In this document: piece after piece, positions 47,454-59,706 of the stretch
Numbering within the stretch: position 1 is the first letter of the stretch
Layout of the letters: the number at the start of each line of letters is the position of its first letter
NCBI RefSeq assembly: GCF_964204865.1
Contig: NC_135261.1
Location: forward strand, 14,074,001 to 14,138,000
DNA length: 64,000 nucleotides
DNA from: Styela clava
Taxonomy: Eukaryota; Chordata; Ascidiacea; Stolidobranchia; Styelidae
Direction: 5' to 3'
Translations under genes and position numbers: made by a program
Notes under the pieces: model-generated
Database searches by the model: none
Seen by the model: only the letters and a program-made list of their open reading frames with translations
What the model was told of the DNA's origin: nothing

Positions 47454-48557
47454 TGTTGACGGCTTCCGCTTTGATTTTGCTAACGTGTGCTATGCGAAAG
47501 TCGCTATGTACAACTATTACAGTAACGTTATTCACGTTTACGGCTGATCCAGCTTGATCAATTTCAACTCATAAGTTACATTCAGTTGAATTTAATTAAA
47601 CTAAGATCATCGCGTAGTCCATATGAAATTTGATACATTCTAATATAAATAATTATAGAATGACGCCTTCTGTTTAGTGCCTGGGTTTTTGCATATAAAG
47701 CAGTGTTTTTTAACTTGGGTTCGATCGAATCCCTGGGGTTTGATGAAGCTTTTCCATGGGTTCGACGAAGGTCCACTGAAACAGTTGTATATTATGAGAC
47801 CATTACCCAGCGTACTAATTATACAAAATGATCTGTAGTTTATAGCAGATATACAAGTTTACACGTTTAAGCAACTCATAAAATAGCCGCGTGTAGCTTC
47901 GCATAGATAGTAGATACACGTTTTATTGGATCTGTCAATGACTGTCACACATAAGTTTTTTCAATACAATTCATCGAGAACACATATTGCCACATATATC
48001 GTGCGCTGGGTGCACGTACTTCTCGGTGATAGCGTTTTGCGATGCTTTCTGCTTGTGAGCACGAGATATCCTAGGTATTTATGACAAACCTAGAAGGTTT
48101 AAGTTAATATTTGCGTGAACGACATCTTCATTCATAATCGACTAATAAAATGTAACTCAGTTTTACTAAGGAGTGGAAATAAGAATTTAGTGTACGTAAA
48201 TAAATATAATATCAAGGCATTTTTGAATTTCAAGTACAGTTTGTGGCAAAGATTTCCAAGCAAAGTGGCAAAGCAAAGATATTTTGATTTCCCCTAAACA
48301 AAAAAGCACGCAAAACAACACAATGGATACACAGTGAATTGAGAAAATCGGTTGGTATCTTGGCCATTACGTATTTTCTAGACAATCTCAATATGGTGCT
48401 GAGTCATATGGTATCTCTATTTCTACAAAACAATGGACAAAAGCCCTCATCCGATTTTGAAGATTGACTCAAGCTACCAACGTTTTTGAGGTATAATACC
48501 ATCATTCGTGTTTGAAAAAAATGCATTATTTTCTTTATTAGTATTTGGCCTTCGCAC

Positions 48558-49332
48558 TAGAGATGTAGCGATGTACCGGTATCGGCAATATCGGCCAATT
48601 TTTCGTAATTCGAAGTGTATCGGTATCGGCTAAGTTTGGACCGATATTTCCGATATATATATTTAGCTTCTAAATATCATTCAGAATGTTTTAAAAAAAT
48701 AGGTTAGAAGACTAATCTTGAAAATTATTTTTTGTTTGGATAGATCTTGATTTATGAGCGATTGCACGTTCCGTTCCCACACCCGCTGACCTGTTTTAAG
48801 CCATTTATCAGTCAAACAGGGTCAATCAATTTGGGTATTTTCGCTACCGAATTTTTATATTAAAATTTCTAATATTACATGGTAATTATGGAGAATTATA
48901 TCAATCGAATATTAATGGATGTTCCGATGTGTAAAATTCAAAAAACGTCGTTATATTGGCCCAAAATCCTACGCACGTTACTCAATGTATCAGTTTCATA
49001 CGATAAGTAGGCTAAACATTTATTTTTTTTTACCACCAACAATAGCCAAATCCCTACTAGTTTTCTAATAAAGCACCGAAATAACTAGCACCAGTTCTCA
49101 ATGCATCTGAACCAATTAACGCATTTGGATCCCAAACATCTACTTCTTATTATGTGACATTCCTCTTTTTTGATCCGAAAAAATGTGCACTATTAATAAT
49201 GCTCAAAGACTATTGTTTTAAGCCATCCGCCCTGCACAATTGAGGTGATAATTACATAGTATCGGAATATCGGTCGTTTCCGAATATCGGCGTATCGGTA
49301 TCGGCGACAAAAGTGGTATCGATACACCTCTA
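48558..49332. mobile_element. Non-autonomous hAT element, copy in duplicate 2
   Basis: This is the counterpart of 34338-35136, about 25 bp shorter. The left target copy has mutated to CTTCGCAC; the right is CTTCACAC. GGTATCGG subterminal repeats are partly deleted at the right end. Confidence 0.85.
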
Positions 49333-49478
49333 CTTCACACCCTCTTTTTCACTCAACTTATAGAGAACTTGCACGGGTCACGTGACTTTGTTTACTGTAC
49401 GGCAAAAAAACAAAAACGTCCATTTGGCTCCTGTCAGTTTTAAGTCGGATTAAACGTTTCCATTTTGTTTGGCTGTTG

Positions 49479-50310
49479 AAAAGGTTATTTCGTATTGTTC
49501 CGTTGGCTGTGCGTATAGTACTATAGACAACGAAATGGATCTTCAGTTATATGCCACTGTTTTCAAAAAATCCGGAACGTCCCGCAATGTGGATATCATC
49601 TATTGGCAGGACTGCTTGGTGTCAAGTCCAGAGGTCATCTCGCTTGTGTTTCACTGTTTGCGGACAGCACTTTGTTGATGGTGAGTGATAATGTGCCGTT
49701 ATCAATTTCTCTAAATATTCATAAGCTCCCTCATTTCAATGGAAAGCAGATGACAAACTACTGTTATTGGTAGGCCTGGGCTAGGCGTAGAGGATTACAG
49801 CTCTCTTCCCACTGAGGGTGGTTCACACGACCGCTGGTCGATTACGACATCCCCCCACCATCAAGTCCATGCTTATGAAAAAAATAACTGGCTAACTAAT
49901 CCCGACATAGAATGGTAATCGTACGATGTTGCACCTTGCAATCCTCCCTCACCAGATAAATCCTATCCTCTAAAAACTACCGACATTGGTAGGCATATTT
50001 GCGTTTTAAATTGGAAGGAAATCTTCATTGATGCTCAGAAGGTGTTGTCTGATTGTTTTGTCAGTTAGCAGGTAATCTATTACCGGTCTGATACACAAAC
50101 TTGGCAGTTGGCACTGTCAAATGATGATTAGTGTTTAATTTCTTTTCAGGAAAAAGGAGAGATAACCCATTATCAGCTGCCTATGTCCCATCAATATTTG
50201 AATTTTCGCCATCCCCAGAGAGGACCATTTCAACAAATTCTGTTACCTTGTATGCGTTGCAATATCACTTTGCAGTTGTTAGCATAAACATTTAATGTGT
50301 CTTTCGACTA
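49479..50310 (+). pseudogene. THAP-type gene remnant, plus arm (duplicate 2)
   Basis: The first exon-like block (VISYCSVGCAYST) and donor ATG|GTGAGTGA match 35257-35468. The second exon after TTCTTTTCAG keeps YVPSIFEF but has lost about 50 bases that followed it in duplicate 1. It is more decayed than duplicate 1. Confidence 0.4.
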
Positions 50311-51099
50311 GACCTACCACACTTTAGTTTAAAAGAAGCCGCCTATACCCTTTTTCACTAGAACCACTGTAAAATATTTAATAGAAATTACCCCTAAGGC
50401 ATCATATCTTCCATTTGGAAGGGCTGTGGAGGCAGATACATTTTTACTCTAAATTGTGGCGTGTTACTTCCAGGTTATCTTATCCTTGCGTATAGATATC
50501 TTGATGTTAGCGACTCCAACTGACCCATGCATGCCACCTTGAAAGTTCTCTAGTCTCTAGTGTACCAATAATATTAAGCAGTTGGAGCGTTCAGACCTTG
50601 AAAACAGTCGAATCTGAGCACGATGGATTCATGTGAAACACGTAATGTGCATTTATGGGCAAAAATATCCCATCCTGAGCTGCACCGATCCATAACCTCC
50701 TGCCTATGGAATCAAAACATTAAACAAATTGGTGTACTGTGCACATTCAAAAATCTTTGCAAATCAAGTGTGCCTTTTGACTAAGGGAAATTTAGCATTA
50801 AAATGGTCAATCTCAATATAAACCTGGTATCTGCAGATAAAACCAATTGTTTTTTGAAAATACATTTTTAATGTGCTTTATTTTTCAAATATAATTTATA
50901 ATTACTGTAAAGTGTGTGATACATTTGGTACCATGAATACCATTTGCAAATTAGCTTGGGTTACACCCCTCTCAAATGAAATTTCAGACTCTTAATCATA
51001 TCTCATAATATTCTTTAAACAAAAGGTTGCGGCTAGTCGGCTACCCATTAGAATTTTCTTTCAGACCACCGCTAAGTTTCATCGGCAACTGTATTTGGT

Positions 51100-52391
51100 T
51101 GTAGTATCGGTGTCCAACTTTAGACTGAAACCTTCACTACCAGACCCATCGAAACAAAAACAAAATTTGATAGGGTCGTATTGAAGTTTCTTTCGTTCAA
51201 GCACAAGGGACACTTTATCTCCACCAATCCACAGTAATCACAAGTTACTTTGTTATTACGATTATCATCAATAAATGGATACTAAGGATGTATTATCAAG
51301 TCACGCAAGCTGAGGTCTTGTGCCACTGTGGTCTTGTTGCAACTTTTACTTTGCCATCCATCTATTCCATGGTCGCACCCATATCTGTGAGATAATGGAT
51401 ACAGATTCATTCGATATCATGATCCTGCACTAGCTTTGTAATAATTTCACACCTAATAATAGATTACCTGTTAACTAGGAAATCAATACCTTATGGCAAC
51501 TGATGATTAATTCTTTACACAAGTCTATAGCATATATAATTGGTAAATAAATGTGATGTTACCGTATATTGCTATTTCGTAGATTGTCTCAGAACTTGCA
51601 AGTCACCCGTTCACCCTTCAACTTCAATGCCCACGTTAATGAAGATGCGTTAAAAATCTCTGTATGTTTTTATTCGTAAATTACCACAACACACAGAATA
51701 CAAATCTTAAAACATTTATCCACACTAGCTTTTTTATTGAAAGATATCGAGTCGTATTTATATACGTCGATCATAAATCTAATTAAATACTGTAAACGTG
51801 AGCTCGTGATTCACGTTATAAACAGAAACTCCTATTATCTCAATAAGGGTAATTATTAACATCGTACGGATGGGAACTTAGATATAATTATTTCAATAAG
51901 TGACAAAGGTCTTGAGAATATAAATTTTAATTTGATAATGATCGGGTGGAACCTGTTATGTTCTTAAAACTGGTGTAATTTGATTCCTACGAAAGTCTTT
52001 GTTCGAATTTTGAGAAAAATTAACTTTGTTTTCATATTTTTAACATGAAATGGAGTACATTTGGGGGTTAGTTGCTATAAGTCAAGTCTGCAAGTAGTCT
52101 TACGCCTAGGCCTACCAATTACAGTAGTTTGTCATCTGCTTTCCATTGAAATGGAGAGCTTATGAATATTTAAAGAAATTGATAACGGAACATTATCACT
52201 CACCATCATCGAAGTGCTGTCCGCAAACAGTGAAACACAAGTGAGATGACTTCTGGACTTGACACCAAGCAGTCCTGCCAATAGATGATATCTACATTGC
52301 GCGACTTTCCGGATCTTTTGAAAACAGTGGAATATAACTGAAGATCCATTTCGTTGTCTATATATACGAAATAACCATTTTCAACAGCCAA
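51100..52391 (-). pseudogene. THAP plus YqaJ-like remnant, minus arm (duplicate 2)
   Basis: The YqaJ-like piece (about 51190-51420) reads NKVTCDYCGLVEIKCPLC, keeping the CxxCG and EIKCP motifs. It carries an insertion relative to duplicate 1 after that point. The THAP-like exon at 52206-52391 has lost the stretch encoding the first Cys pair (VENGYFVYIDNEMD). Between them, 51430-52080 includes about 600 bp not seen in duplicate 1 and without a recognised gene. Confidence 0.4.
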
Positions 52392-52449
52392 ATCAAACAG
52401 CTACAAATACTACTTATCATACCAGATCCATATCAACTTCGCAGCTTTG

Positions 52450-52654
52450 CAGTACACCAGAACGTAGTCTGTGTAGCAGGTTAGGGTTAGGGAGTAACTT
52501 TATTCCAATTTTCCCTATTTTAGTTATATTACAAGTTCGACGACTAGCCAAGTGACTTCCGCAGTAGTTGTACCTGAAATTATGGCTTACCCCAACCTGG
52601 TACACATACTACGTTCTGTTGTCCGCCATCTTGGTTCACATACTTCGGGTGTTC
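52450..52654. mobile_element. MITE of the GCTCCCGAAGTATG family (duplicate 2)
   Basis: This is the segmental copy of 38022-38222, with the same left truncation. It is followed by the duplicate of the dispersed repeat (52656-53290) and then a stretch to 53900 without a supported gene. Confidence 0.7.
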
Positions 52655-54021
52655 CGATTTTTTTTTGTATTGAATAGGTAGATGTTTACTGATGGCCTAT
52701 ACATGCCTTCTCAAGCTTGAGTTCAAGGCGTCCACAAACGTGATTGGCTCAAGGAGACGCAACAAGATAAGACATTACGTAAACGACCCTGTGACGAGAA
52801 CCAAACTTGAAATACGACCGAATGAATGAGTTTGTATAACGTTGGAAAACTCTATCACTTTAACCTTAACAACATAAATAAGCATAAATTACCGAACAAT
52901 TTTAACCGTAATAATGCCTTTATTTCATGAGAAAAAAGTCGATACAGAAACTCGAAATCCTTATTATGGGGTCATAACAGATTAGTTTTTTTGACATCAT
53001 TGCATCAGAGGGGTCTTGCAATTAGCATAGCCTGTCTCGTCGTTTAATAAATCAGGTTGCCGCCGATGTATATTCTTCATTATCATACCGCACTCGTTTT
53101 GCCCATGGCTGCCCTTGATTAAATAAGTTTCATGATTTTTCTCACTCGAAACGTCTCTCTGGTATCTCGGATAAATATTCCTGTTAAAATCGTATGACTT
53201 TGGTATATATACAAACTTGCAAAGATACAATACAAGAATTTTTACTTACATTTTTAAAAATATAATTCTGGCAGCTTATGCATTTTCACGGCTCTGCAAG
53301 GGTTATTTCAATAAAGCAAATTGATTCAAAACAAGCCCTTGTTTTAAATCGAACCTTCACCTGATAAATTAACCATTTTTTAAACAAATATAGTTACCAT
53401 TTCGGGAACGGGAAGAAAAATCGAGGTTATGAAAACTCAAGTTCCCGCAGAATTAAATCCAATAGCACGGTCTAGAAAAGCAATAAAATTTTCCTTTCCC
53501 ATTGAATGCAAAGTTTCGTGTTCTGATGACCGTGAGTTTGCTTAATCATGTAATTCAAACTGGAGAACAAAGAGAATGAAAGTGGAAAACAAATTAAAGT
53601 GGTATCGGCATGAGCGACTTGGACTTGCGGTATATAAAGTTGTCCTAATTCCTACATTTCCACGAGTCTCAATAACAAGTTGAATCCCATTTGTTGATTA
53701 GGAATACAGCCGCTGAAAAGTAACAGAGCTTTCAAATATGTCACAGTTCGTTAGAATAGATTTTAATCTGAATTTCAACTGTGCAGCGTCCAATTTCCGA
53801 TTTTTAGGTAATGTATTTTTTCGAGTGGGATTTGTCCAAAATAGCTCACAATGTACTAGGTGTTACCATAATTCTTTTGATTATGGATAGTTGGAAATAA
53901 GTTAGGCCAGTTAATGTAATTAGTATCATGTATTTCCAACAATGTGAAAAATCCTAGTGACGTCATATGGTTTTCTACGTGAAATTAATTTTGGCGTCAT
54001 AACAAAGATGTTCATGTAATA

Positions 54022-55534
54022 CAGTGTTTCTCAACCTTTTACTGACTGCGTACCACCACTTCAGTGTTTTTTAGTCCGGCCGCGTGCCACCGACGAAGTT
54101 ACCTTTTTCGGAGTGGGAAAATGGCACAAAAAACGCCCTATGAAAGTATTTCACAATGTGGCACTACACTACATCGATTTTTTTAGAGCTTCATGCAAAG
54201 ATTTCATATCAATTATACGCCGCAACAGCGTATTGATTGCGTGCAAAATCGCAAGAGGATTTACGTCGTCTACCGTCAGAGCTGAAAAGCTTTGAATATC
54301 GCCGCCACTAAATTATTGCAAACCTCGGGCGAATACACTTTGATCGGCGCTAGTCGCTATCACGAACTGCCTAACCTAGTCTCCAAATTAATTTGCTGAA
54401 ATGTATGTATTATTGCAAAAAAAATCGAATTTTAGAAAAGCGTTATAGTTTAATGCGAGTGTTGCAATTTTTTTTCTACAAGCTGGTCTATGCGGGGTTT
54501 GACCATGGTTAACTGTATAAAACCAATAGTTGAGGAACAGCATTACGGGCCAGTGTGGGGTAACTAGAAGACAATTTTAGCCAGAAATTGATTAGTGATG
54601 GAGAGCATTCTCTGTGCACATTTTTTGCAGTTTCATCAGCTTGGATATCAATTATCTCTTCTTGTTCACCAGTTCCAACAGGTAGAAGTGCGGGATTGAC
54701 AAAAAACGGATTGACCATATATGGGCAGCATATTGTATGCGGAAAGTAATGCATCAATTCCGTGATTAGCAATCTTAGATGTTCTGCAATTTCTTGAGAA
54801 AATTTTTCATTTGGTTCCCACGAAACGGTGGTGAAGAATTCTAACATTCCGTAACGTTTGCTCTCCACATTTTTCATCCAAATGTCCAGCTTCCGAACGA
54901 ACACTTCAAGCTTAGAGACAAAGTCTTGGATTGATCTGTCTGGCCCTTGGAACGAACGATTCACATCGTTAAGAGCTTGAAAAATATCCGATAAGTAAGC
55001 CAACTGTAATATAAACTCCTCGTTTTTCAAATCCTTTTTGAAATCTTGTCTCTTATCCTGGAAAAATGTGAACAGTTCTTGTTGAAGTTCAAAGACTCTT
55101 CTAGTGATATTTCCGCGAGATCCCGTGATCTGAATTCAAATCTTCACACAATCTTGCAAACAGTCGAGGGTTAAGAGCAGATGTTTTGACGTAATTCACC
55201 ATTTTTATTATTCGATCCAAGCATGACAGTAGGTCTGGAGGGAGCACCTCGGCACAAAGAGCAAACCTGTGGATGAAGCAGTGAACAAATGTGGCGCGTG
55301 GGGATACGGTTTTAACATGCGATTGGAACCCTGAAATTCGACCAAGCAAGGATGGAGCACCATCAGTTGTGCATCCAACCAACTTGCCCTAATCCAGGTC
55401 ATTTTGGGTGAAGAGTTCGGCCAAAACGTTGAAGACATCGATTCCCTTTGTTGTAGCTGACAGATCCGTGCTCAGTAATAATTCTGTTTTCACAGAATTA
55501 TTCTGAATAAAGCGGACATAAAAGAGTAATTGAG
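54022..55534 (-). pseudogene. BED-type hAT element, 5'-truncated (duplicate 2)
   Basis: The 3' terminus CAGTGTTTCTCAACC begins at 54022, preceded by the target copy ATGTAATA (54014-54021). Transposase sequence runs from 54509 to 55534 on the minus strand. It includes the C-terminal region (IQDFVSKLEVFVRKLDIWMK; FWLKLSSSYPTLARNAVPQL) and the core (LVGCTTDGAPSLLGRISGF; FVHCFIHRFALCAEVLPP). The last residues of the dimerisation domain are deleted at about 54515. Everything 5' of the core, including the BED finger and 5' end, is missing through a deletion that joins directly to unrelated flank at 55535. Confidence 0.8.
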
Positions 55535-55849
55535 AATCAAATAGACACGGGGGTAAGTACCGCACAATTTGGGCACAGATAGCAAACGTCAGCTTCAATA
55601 ACAGATGCGTCGTATGCCATGAAAATTACAAGATTGCGAAAAATCTTAGCCCGATGCTTCAGGCAAATACTTGCTTCACCTATGTTTGAATATTGTGACA
55701 AATGCCCATGTCTAGGCAAAGAAACAAACATGGGTGGAAAATGTTAGAAGTCTTTCACGTTCATTATTATTCTGGTAATTGTAAATAATATTGCAAGCTG
55801 GTTCATATTTCTACATAACGATCGTTTCAATATTATGTTGGTATTGGTA

Positions 55850-56190
55850 TTATATGTCTCCATCATTTTTAAAAAATCGCTTTTCTCTTCGAATACTGGA
55901 CCAATTGCTTTTAAATTTTCAGTGAGTAAAGATTGATTTTTTTGCCAGAAGGCTATTTATTTATTTCTAAATTTCGCATGAAATCTGATATTTCGTCTAA
56001 AATTTCGGTGTATTATTTTATTCTTGGGAACACTGGCTGTCCGGTTTGATTCTGTAAATTATTTCTACGCAACAGCGGAATTTTTTGTGGGTACCGGTGG
56101 CGTCAAAGGTAAATACTGCTTCGCTCTGGTTAACGTGTCCATATATTAGAGCACAGCTCTTGTTTGCATATTTTAGAATAAAGTATGTTA
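55850..56190. repeat. Dispersed repeat, relative of 4090-4420
   Basis: It contains TCGCTTTTCTCTTCGAATAC and the downstream block AACGTGTCCATATATTAGAG. Its first part is also the right edge of both segmental duplicates. 56200-56630 holds a plus-strand open frame (56085-56462) with no domain and no ATG at its start, which I do not call a gene. Confidence 0.5.
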
Positions 56191-56632
56191 ATAACCTGCC
56201 TGTTGGGTTTGCCGTAAACCTTAGCAATCCTCAACAATACTATATATTTATTATTCACACGTCTATATCTACAATACTGGAATCATTTTGTTTTATCACC
56301 TCACTATTTCGTCTTTTCATTCATCACATTTACATATTCAAAGTGGCGAAGTTGTTAATTATCGTGAAACCTGGCAAAGATGCATCAAAGGAAGTTAATG
56401 GCCCGAAGTGTCACCGCCCAACACGATATAGGCTTCTTGTAGAGGCTCATCATAAATACTAAGTCGCTTATATTCTACATAACATATTGACACACTCTGT
56501 TGAATTAGCTTAATATATATGTACACAACTGCGTGACGAAACCAAGGATTGGCTGGTATATATTGTCACGTTTTTGGTTTAAATAGCAAGATCTTGGCCA
56601 AAGTGAACCTAGAAAGAAAATTCTCTATGCAT

Positions 56633-57590
56633 GACGTTACAAAGTAAAGTGAATACGTACATTCATGCATAACATTACAAAGTAAAACTGACTGCGCTGA
56701 CTCATGCATGACGTTCCGAAGTAAAACTGACTATGCTCACTCATGCATAACGTAACAAATGTGAACTGACTACGCTCACTCATGCATGACCTTACAAAGT
56801 AAAACTGACTACGCTCACCCATGAATGAAGTTAAAAAGTAAAACTGACTACGCTCACCCATGCATGCATGACATTCCAAAGTAAAACAGACTACGCTCTC
56901 TCATGCATGATGTTACAAAGTAAAATTGACTATGCTTACTAATGCATGCATGACGTTCCAAAGTAAAACCGACTACGCTCACTCATGCATGATGTTACAA
57001 AGTAAAACTGATTACGCTCACCCACGCATGAAGTTACAAAACAAAACTGAATACGCTCACTCATGCATGACGTTACAAAGTAAAGCTGACTACCCTCACC
57101 CACGCATGAAGTTACAAAGTAAAACCGACTATGCTCACTAATGAAGGAAGTTACAAAGTAAAAACTGACTATGCTCACTCATACATGGTGTTACAAAGTA
57201 AACCCGACTACGCCCACTCATGCATGACTCATGAAATTACAAAGTAAAATCGACTACGCTCCCCATGCATGACATTACAAAGTAAAACTGACTACGCTCA
57301 CTCATGCATGACGATACAAAATAAAAATGATTCTGCTCACTCATGCATGGAGAAGTTACAGTGAAACAAACTACGCTCACTCATGCATGACGTTACAAAG
57401 TGCAACCCCATCAATGAACTGACTATGCTCACCCGTGCATGAAGCTGCAAAGTAAATCTAACCATGCCCACCCATTCATGAAGTTGCAAAACTGCCAATC
57501 GAAGTTGCAAGGTAAACCGACTATGCTCATCCATGCATGAAGTTGCTAAGTAAAACTGACCATGCTCACCACCCATGTATGAAGTTTCTT
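56633..57590. repeat. 39-bp minisatellite, about 24 units
   Basis: The consensus contains TGACTACGCTCACTCATGCA followed by TGACGTTACAAAGTAAAAC; most units are 39 bp. Because 39 is divisible by three, long open frames with a 13-residue period occur on both strands (minus MSERSQFYFVTSC; plus MTLQSKTDYAHSC). Units diverge and stops interrupt the frames, so this is probably non-coding. Confidence 0.85.
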
Positions 57591-57896
57591 GGTGGCCTCT
57601 AACTACATTTCTTTTGGTGATAGTCTTTCGGCATATTTGTCTAGTATCCACCAATATCACTTATCACTTTGCTCTGCCATTTCAAAACGGAATGAAACAA
57701 GAGAATCAATCAAAGCAAATAAATTTATTTTATTATACAGATATATTTTCTCCATTTATTATATATATATGCAAAATACAACTAAAACATATTGCAAAGT
57801 AAGGAGTAAGTATTGGAGTAGTCACATATTTGATTAAATAATCTAAATAGATTCGTAAGTAATATATATTCATTGCAACATTGCATTTTTCAATAT

Positions 57897-58130
57897 TTAA
57901 ACAAAAAAAGTATTTTCTAAAATGTCAAAATATAATTCCGAGCTTCCATGTGGACCCAAGGGGTGTCGGTTTTCCCACTCGTTAGGACTTGTTGATGGGG
58001 TCCTATCGCGCTTCAGAAAAATCTGAAACGCCCTATGCCCATATTTAAATTCCAAACGAATACATGACAATACCAATAAAACCACAGTGGACATTAGAAA
58101 CGTTGACTCCAACAAATAGTGGCTTGTCAA
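57897..58130 (-). CDS. Candidate small secreted protein (77 residues)
   Basis: The frame runs from an ATG at 58130 to a stop at 57897. The N-terminus has a hydrophobic run (STFLMSTVVLLVLSCIRLEF) that could be a signal peptide or membrane anchor. It is followed by a basic and polar mature part (KRDRTPSTSPNEWENRHPLG). It begins about 55 bases downstream of the terminal exon at 58185-58229 on the same strand, so it may instead be 3' untranslated sequence of that gene. No family is recognised and there is no second copy in the window. Confidence 0.3.
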   Translation of the reverse strand: MTSHYLLESTFLMSTVVLLVLSCIRLEFKYGHRAFQIFLKRDRTPSTSPNEWENRHPLGPHGSSELYFDILENTFFV

Positions 58131-58184
58131 AATTATAAAAACCCAGTCATTAATGCATTATATTATACCTCATCGTGATTGTCT

Positions 58185-58229
58185 TCACAGATCTTGTTCG
58201 GCTTCTTCTATGTCTCGGTAAGTAATCTT
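58185..58229 (-). CDS. Last terminal exon of the arrayed minus-strand gene
   Basis: After a strong acceptor (a run of T then CAG, just above 58229) the frame reads KITYRDIEEAEQDL and then stops (58185-58187). It aligns with the repeated terminal exons of the array (EPGYRDTDKKEKY-stop) around Y-R-D-[TI]-[DE]. It is the copy outermost on the 3' side and the only one with the longer acidic ending. It joins in phase 0 to the repeated penultimate exon ending ...SEIP. The protein family is unknown. AATAAA-like sites lie downstream on the minus strand near 57715-57760. Confidence 0.45.
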   Translation of the reverse strand, partial: KITYRDIEEAEQDL

Positions 58230-58517
58230 CTGAAAAAAAAACATATAATAAAAATATTCAATAGAATCGAATTTATCAATAAAATTCACTTAATTGAATT
58301 TAAAATTTGTAAAAATTTTTACATGTAATCTGTAGATTTTCCTTGCATCCGTCTTTTCCTAATTCTCCCAGCCCTTCCATAGTTCTTTGCCTGAGAATCT
58401 AGAATACCATTAAGATATCTAAGCCTAATAAAACCCTATAAATCCTAATGGCGGGAATGGGTCTGAATCTAACTATACCAAATAAAATAATAACAACAAA
58501 AAAGCCATGGCAACCTG

Positions 58518-58881
58518 TTAATACTTTTCTTTTTTGTCGGTGTCACGATATCCTGGTTCCTGTTGAAAATATCTTAAAAATAGAAGAGAAATTAATGATT
58601 ATGACAAACACAGATAGGAAAATATGGATAGAGCATATTCCTAAAAAAGCTTTATTATTAAATATTCAATATCAGCTATGAACATAATACTTCGTGCATT
58701 ACTGTATCAGTATTTATATAATCTAAAGAATATTATATCTAACTAAAATAAAAATAAACACTAGAAGGCGTAAGCTTGACTAATGAAACACTTGTAACAT
58801 ACTCACCGGAATTTCAGATTTGTCTATGATTATGTCTTTTTTCAATTTCTTCAGAGCCTTCAAAAATCTGTGCCTGAGAAG
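58518..58881 (-). CDS. Exon pair 1 of the array (penultimate plus terminal exon)
   Basis: The penultimate exon, 58807-58881, is 75 bases, phase 0 at both ends. It is preceded by TATCTTAG and followed by CCG|GTGAGT. It encodes LLRHRFLKALKKLKK then DIIIDKSEIP, a short amphipathic, Lys-rich helix. The terminal exon, 58518-58559, follows a T-rich tract and CAACAG and encodes EPGYRDTDKKEKY-stop. The intron is 247 bp. Phases, donor and acceptor all agree. The 5' exons must lie on the minus strand beyond position 64000. Function unknown. Confidence 0.5.
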
Positions 58882-59167
58882 CTAAGATAACATTACCAAT
58901 ATCTAAGCCTAATAAAATTTGTAAGAATATTTACATTCAATTTGTAGATTTTTCTTGTATCAGTCTTTTCCTATTTTCTTCATTGTTTCCTTGTATCAGT
59001 CTTTTCCTAATTTCCCCATTGCCTTCATAATTCTTTGCCTGAGAATCTAGAATACCATTAAAAATATCTAAGCCTAATAAAAACCCTATTAATCCTAATG
59101 GCGGGAATGGGTCTAAATCTATCTATACCAAATAAAATAATAACAACAAAAGAGCCATGGCAACCTG

Positions 59168-59530
59168 TTAATACTTTTCTTTTTTGTCGGTGTCACGATA
59201 TCCTGGTTCCTGTTGAAAATATCTTAAAAATAGAAGTGAAATCATAATTATGACAAACACAGATAGAAAAATATGGATAGAGCATATTACTAAAAAAGCT
59301 TTATTATTAAATATTCAATATCAGCAATGAACATAATACTTCGTGCATTACTGTATCGGTATTAATATAATCTAAAGAATATTATATCCAACTAAAATCA
59401 AAATAAACACTAGAAGGCGTAAGCCTGAATAATGAAACACTTGTAACATACTTACCGGAATTTCAGATTTGTCTATGATTCCGTCTTTTTTCAATTTCTC
59501 CAGTGCCTTCAAAATTATGTGCCTGAGAAG
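59168..59530 (-). CDS. Exon pair 2 of the array
   Basis: The penultimate exon 59456-59530 (75 bases, donor CCG|GTAAGT) encodes LLRHIILKALEKLKK then DGIIDKSEIP. The terminal exon 59168-59209 encodes EPGYRDTDKKEKY-stop. Frame and splice sites are intact, and this is one of three fully intact adjacent pairs in the window. Confidence 0.5.
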
Positions 59531-59706
59531 CTGAGATAACATTAACAATATCTAAGCCTAATAAAACTTGTAAAAATATTTACATTCAATTTGTAAATTT
59601 TTCTTGTATCAGTCTTTTCCTATTTTCTTCATTGTTTCCTTGTATCAGTCTTTTCCTAATTTCCCCATTGCCTTCATAATTCTTTGCCTGAGAATCTAGA
59701 ATACCA

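Larger units (their letters stand above)
43415..55952. repeat. Segmental duplicate 2 (12.5 kb)
   Basis: This is the direct tandem partner of 29187-43414. Its two main deletions end in short matches: one near 55535 (GAGAA|TCAAATAG) and one near 55815 (CTACA|TAACG, with ACA shared by both sides). It retains about 600 bp at 53903-54500 that duplicate 1 has lost. Confidence 0.9.

Noticed and set aside
39496-54515. Inverted match around CCATGGTTAACT between 39496-39513 and 54497-54515
   Set aside because: The sequence is itself nearly palindromic, so the apparent inversion may be coincidence.
56085-56462. 125-codon plus-strand frame
   Set aside because: No ATG at its start, begins in a dispersed repeat, hydrophobic AT-rich composition without any motif.
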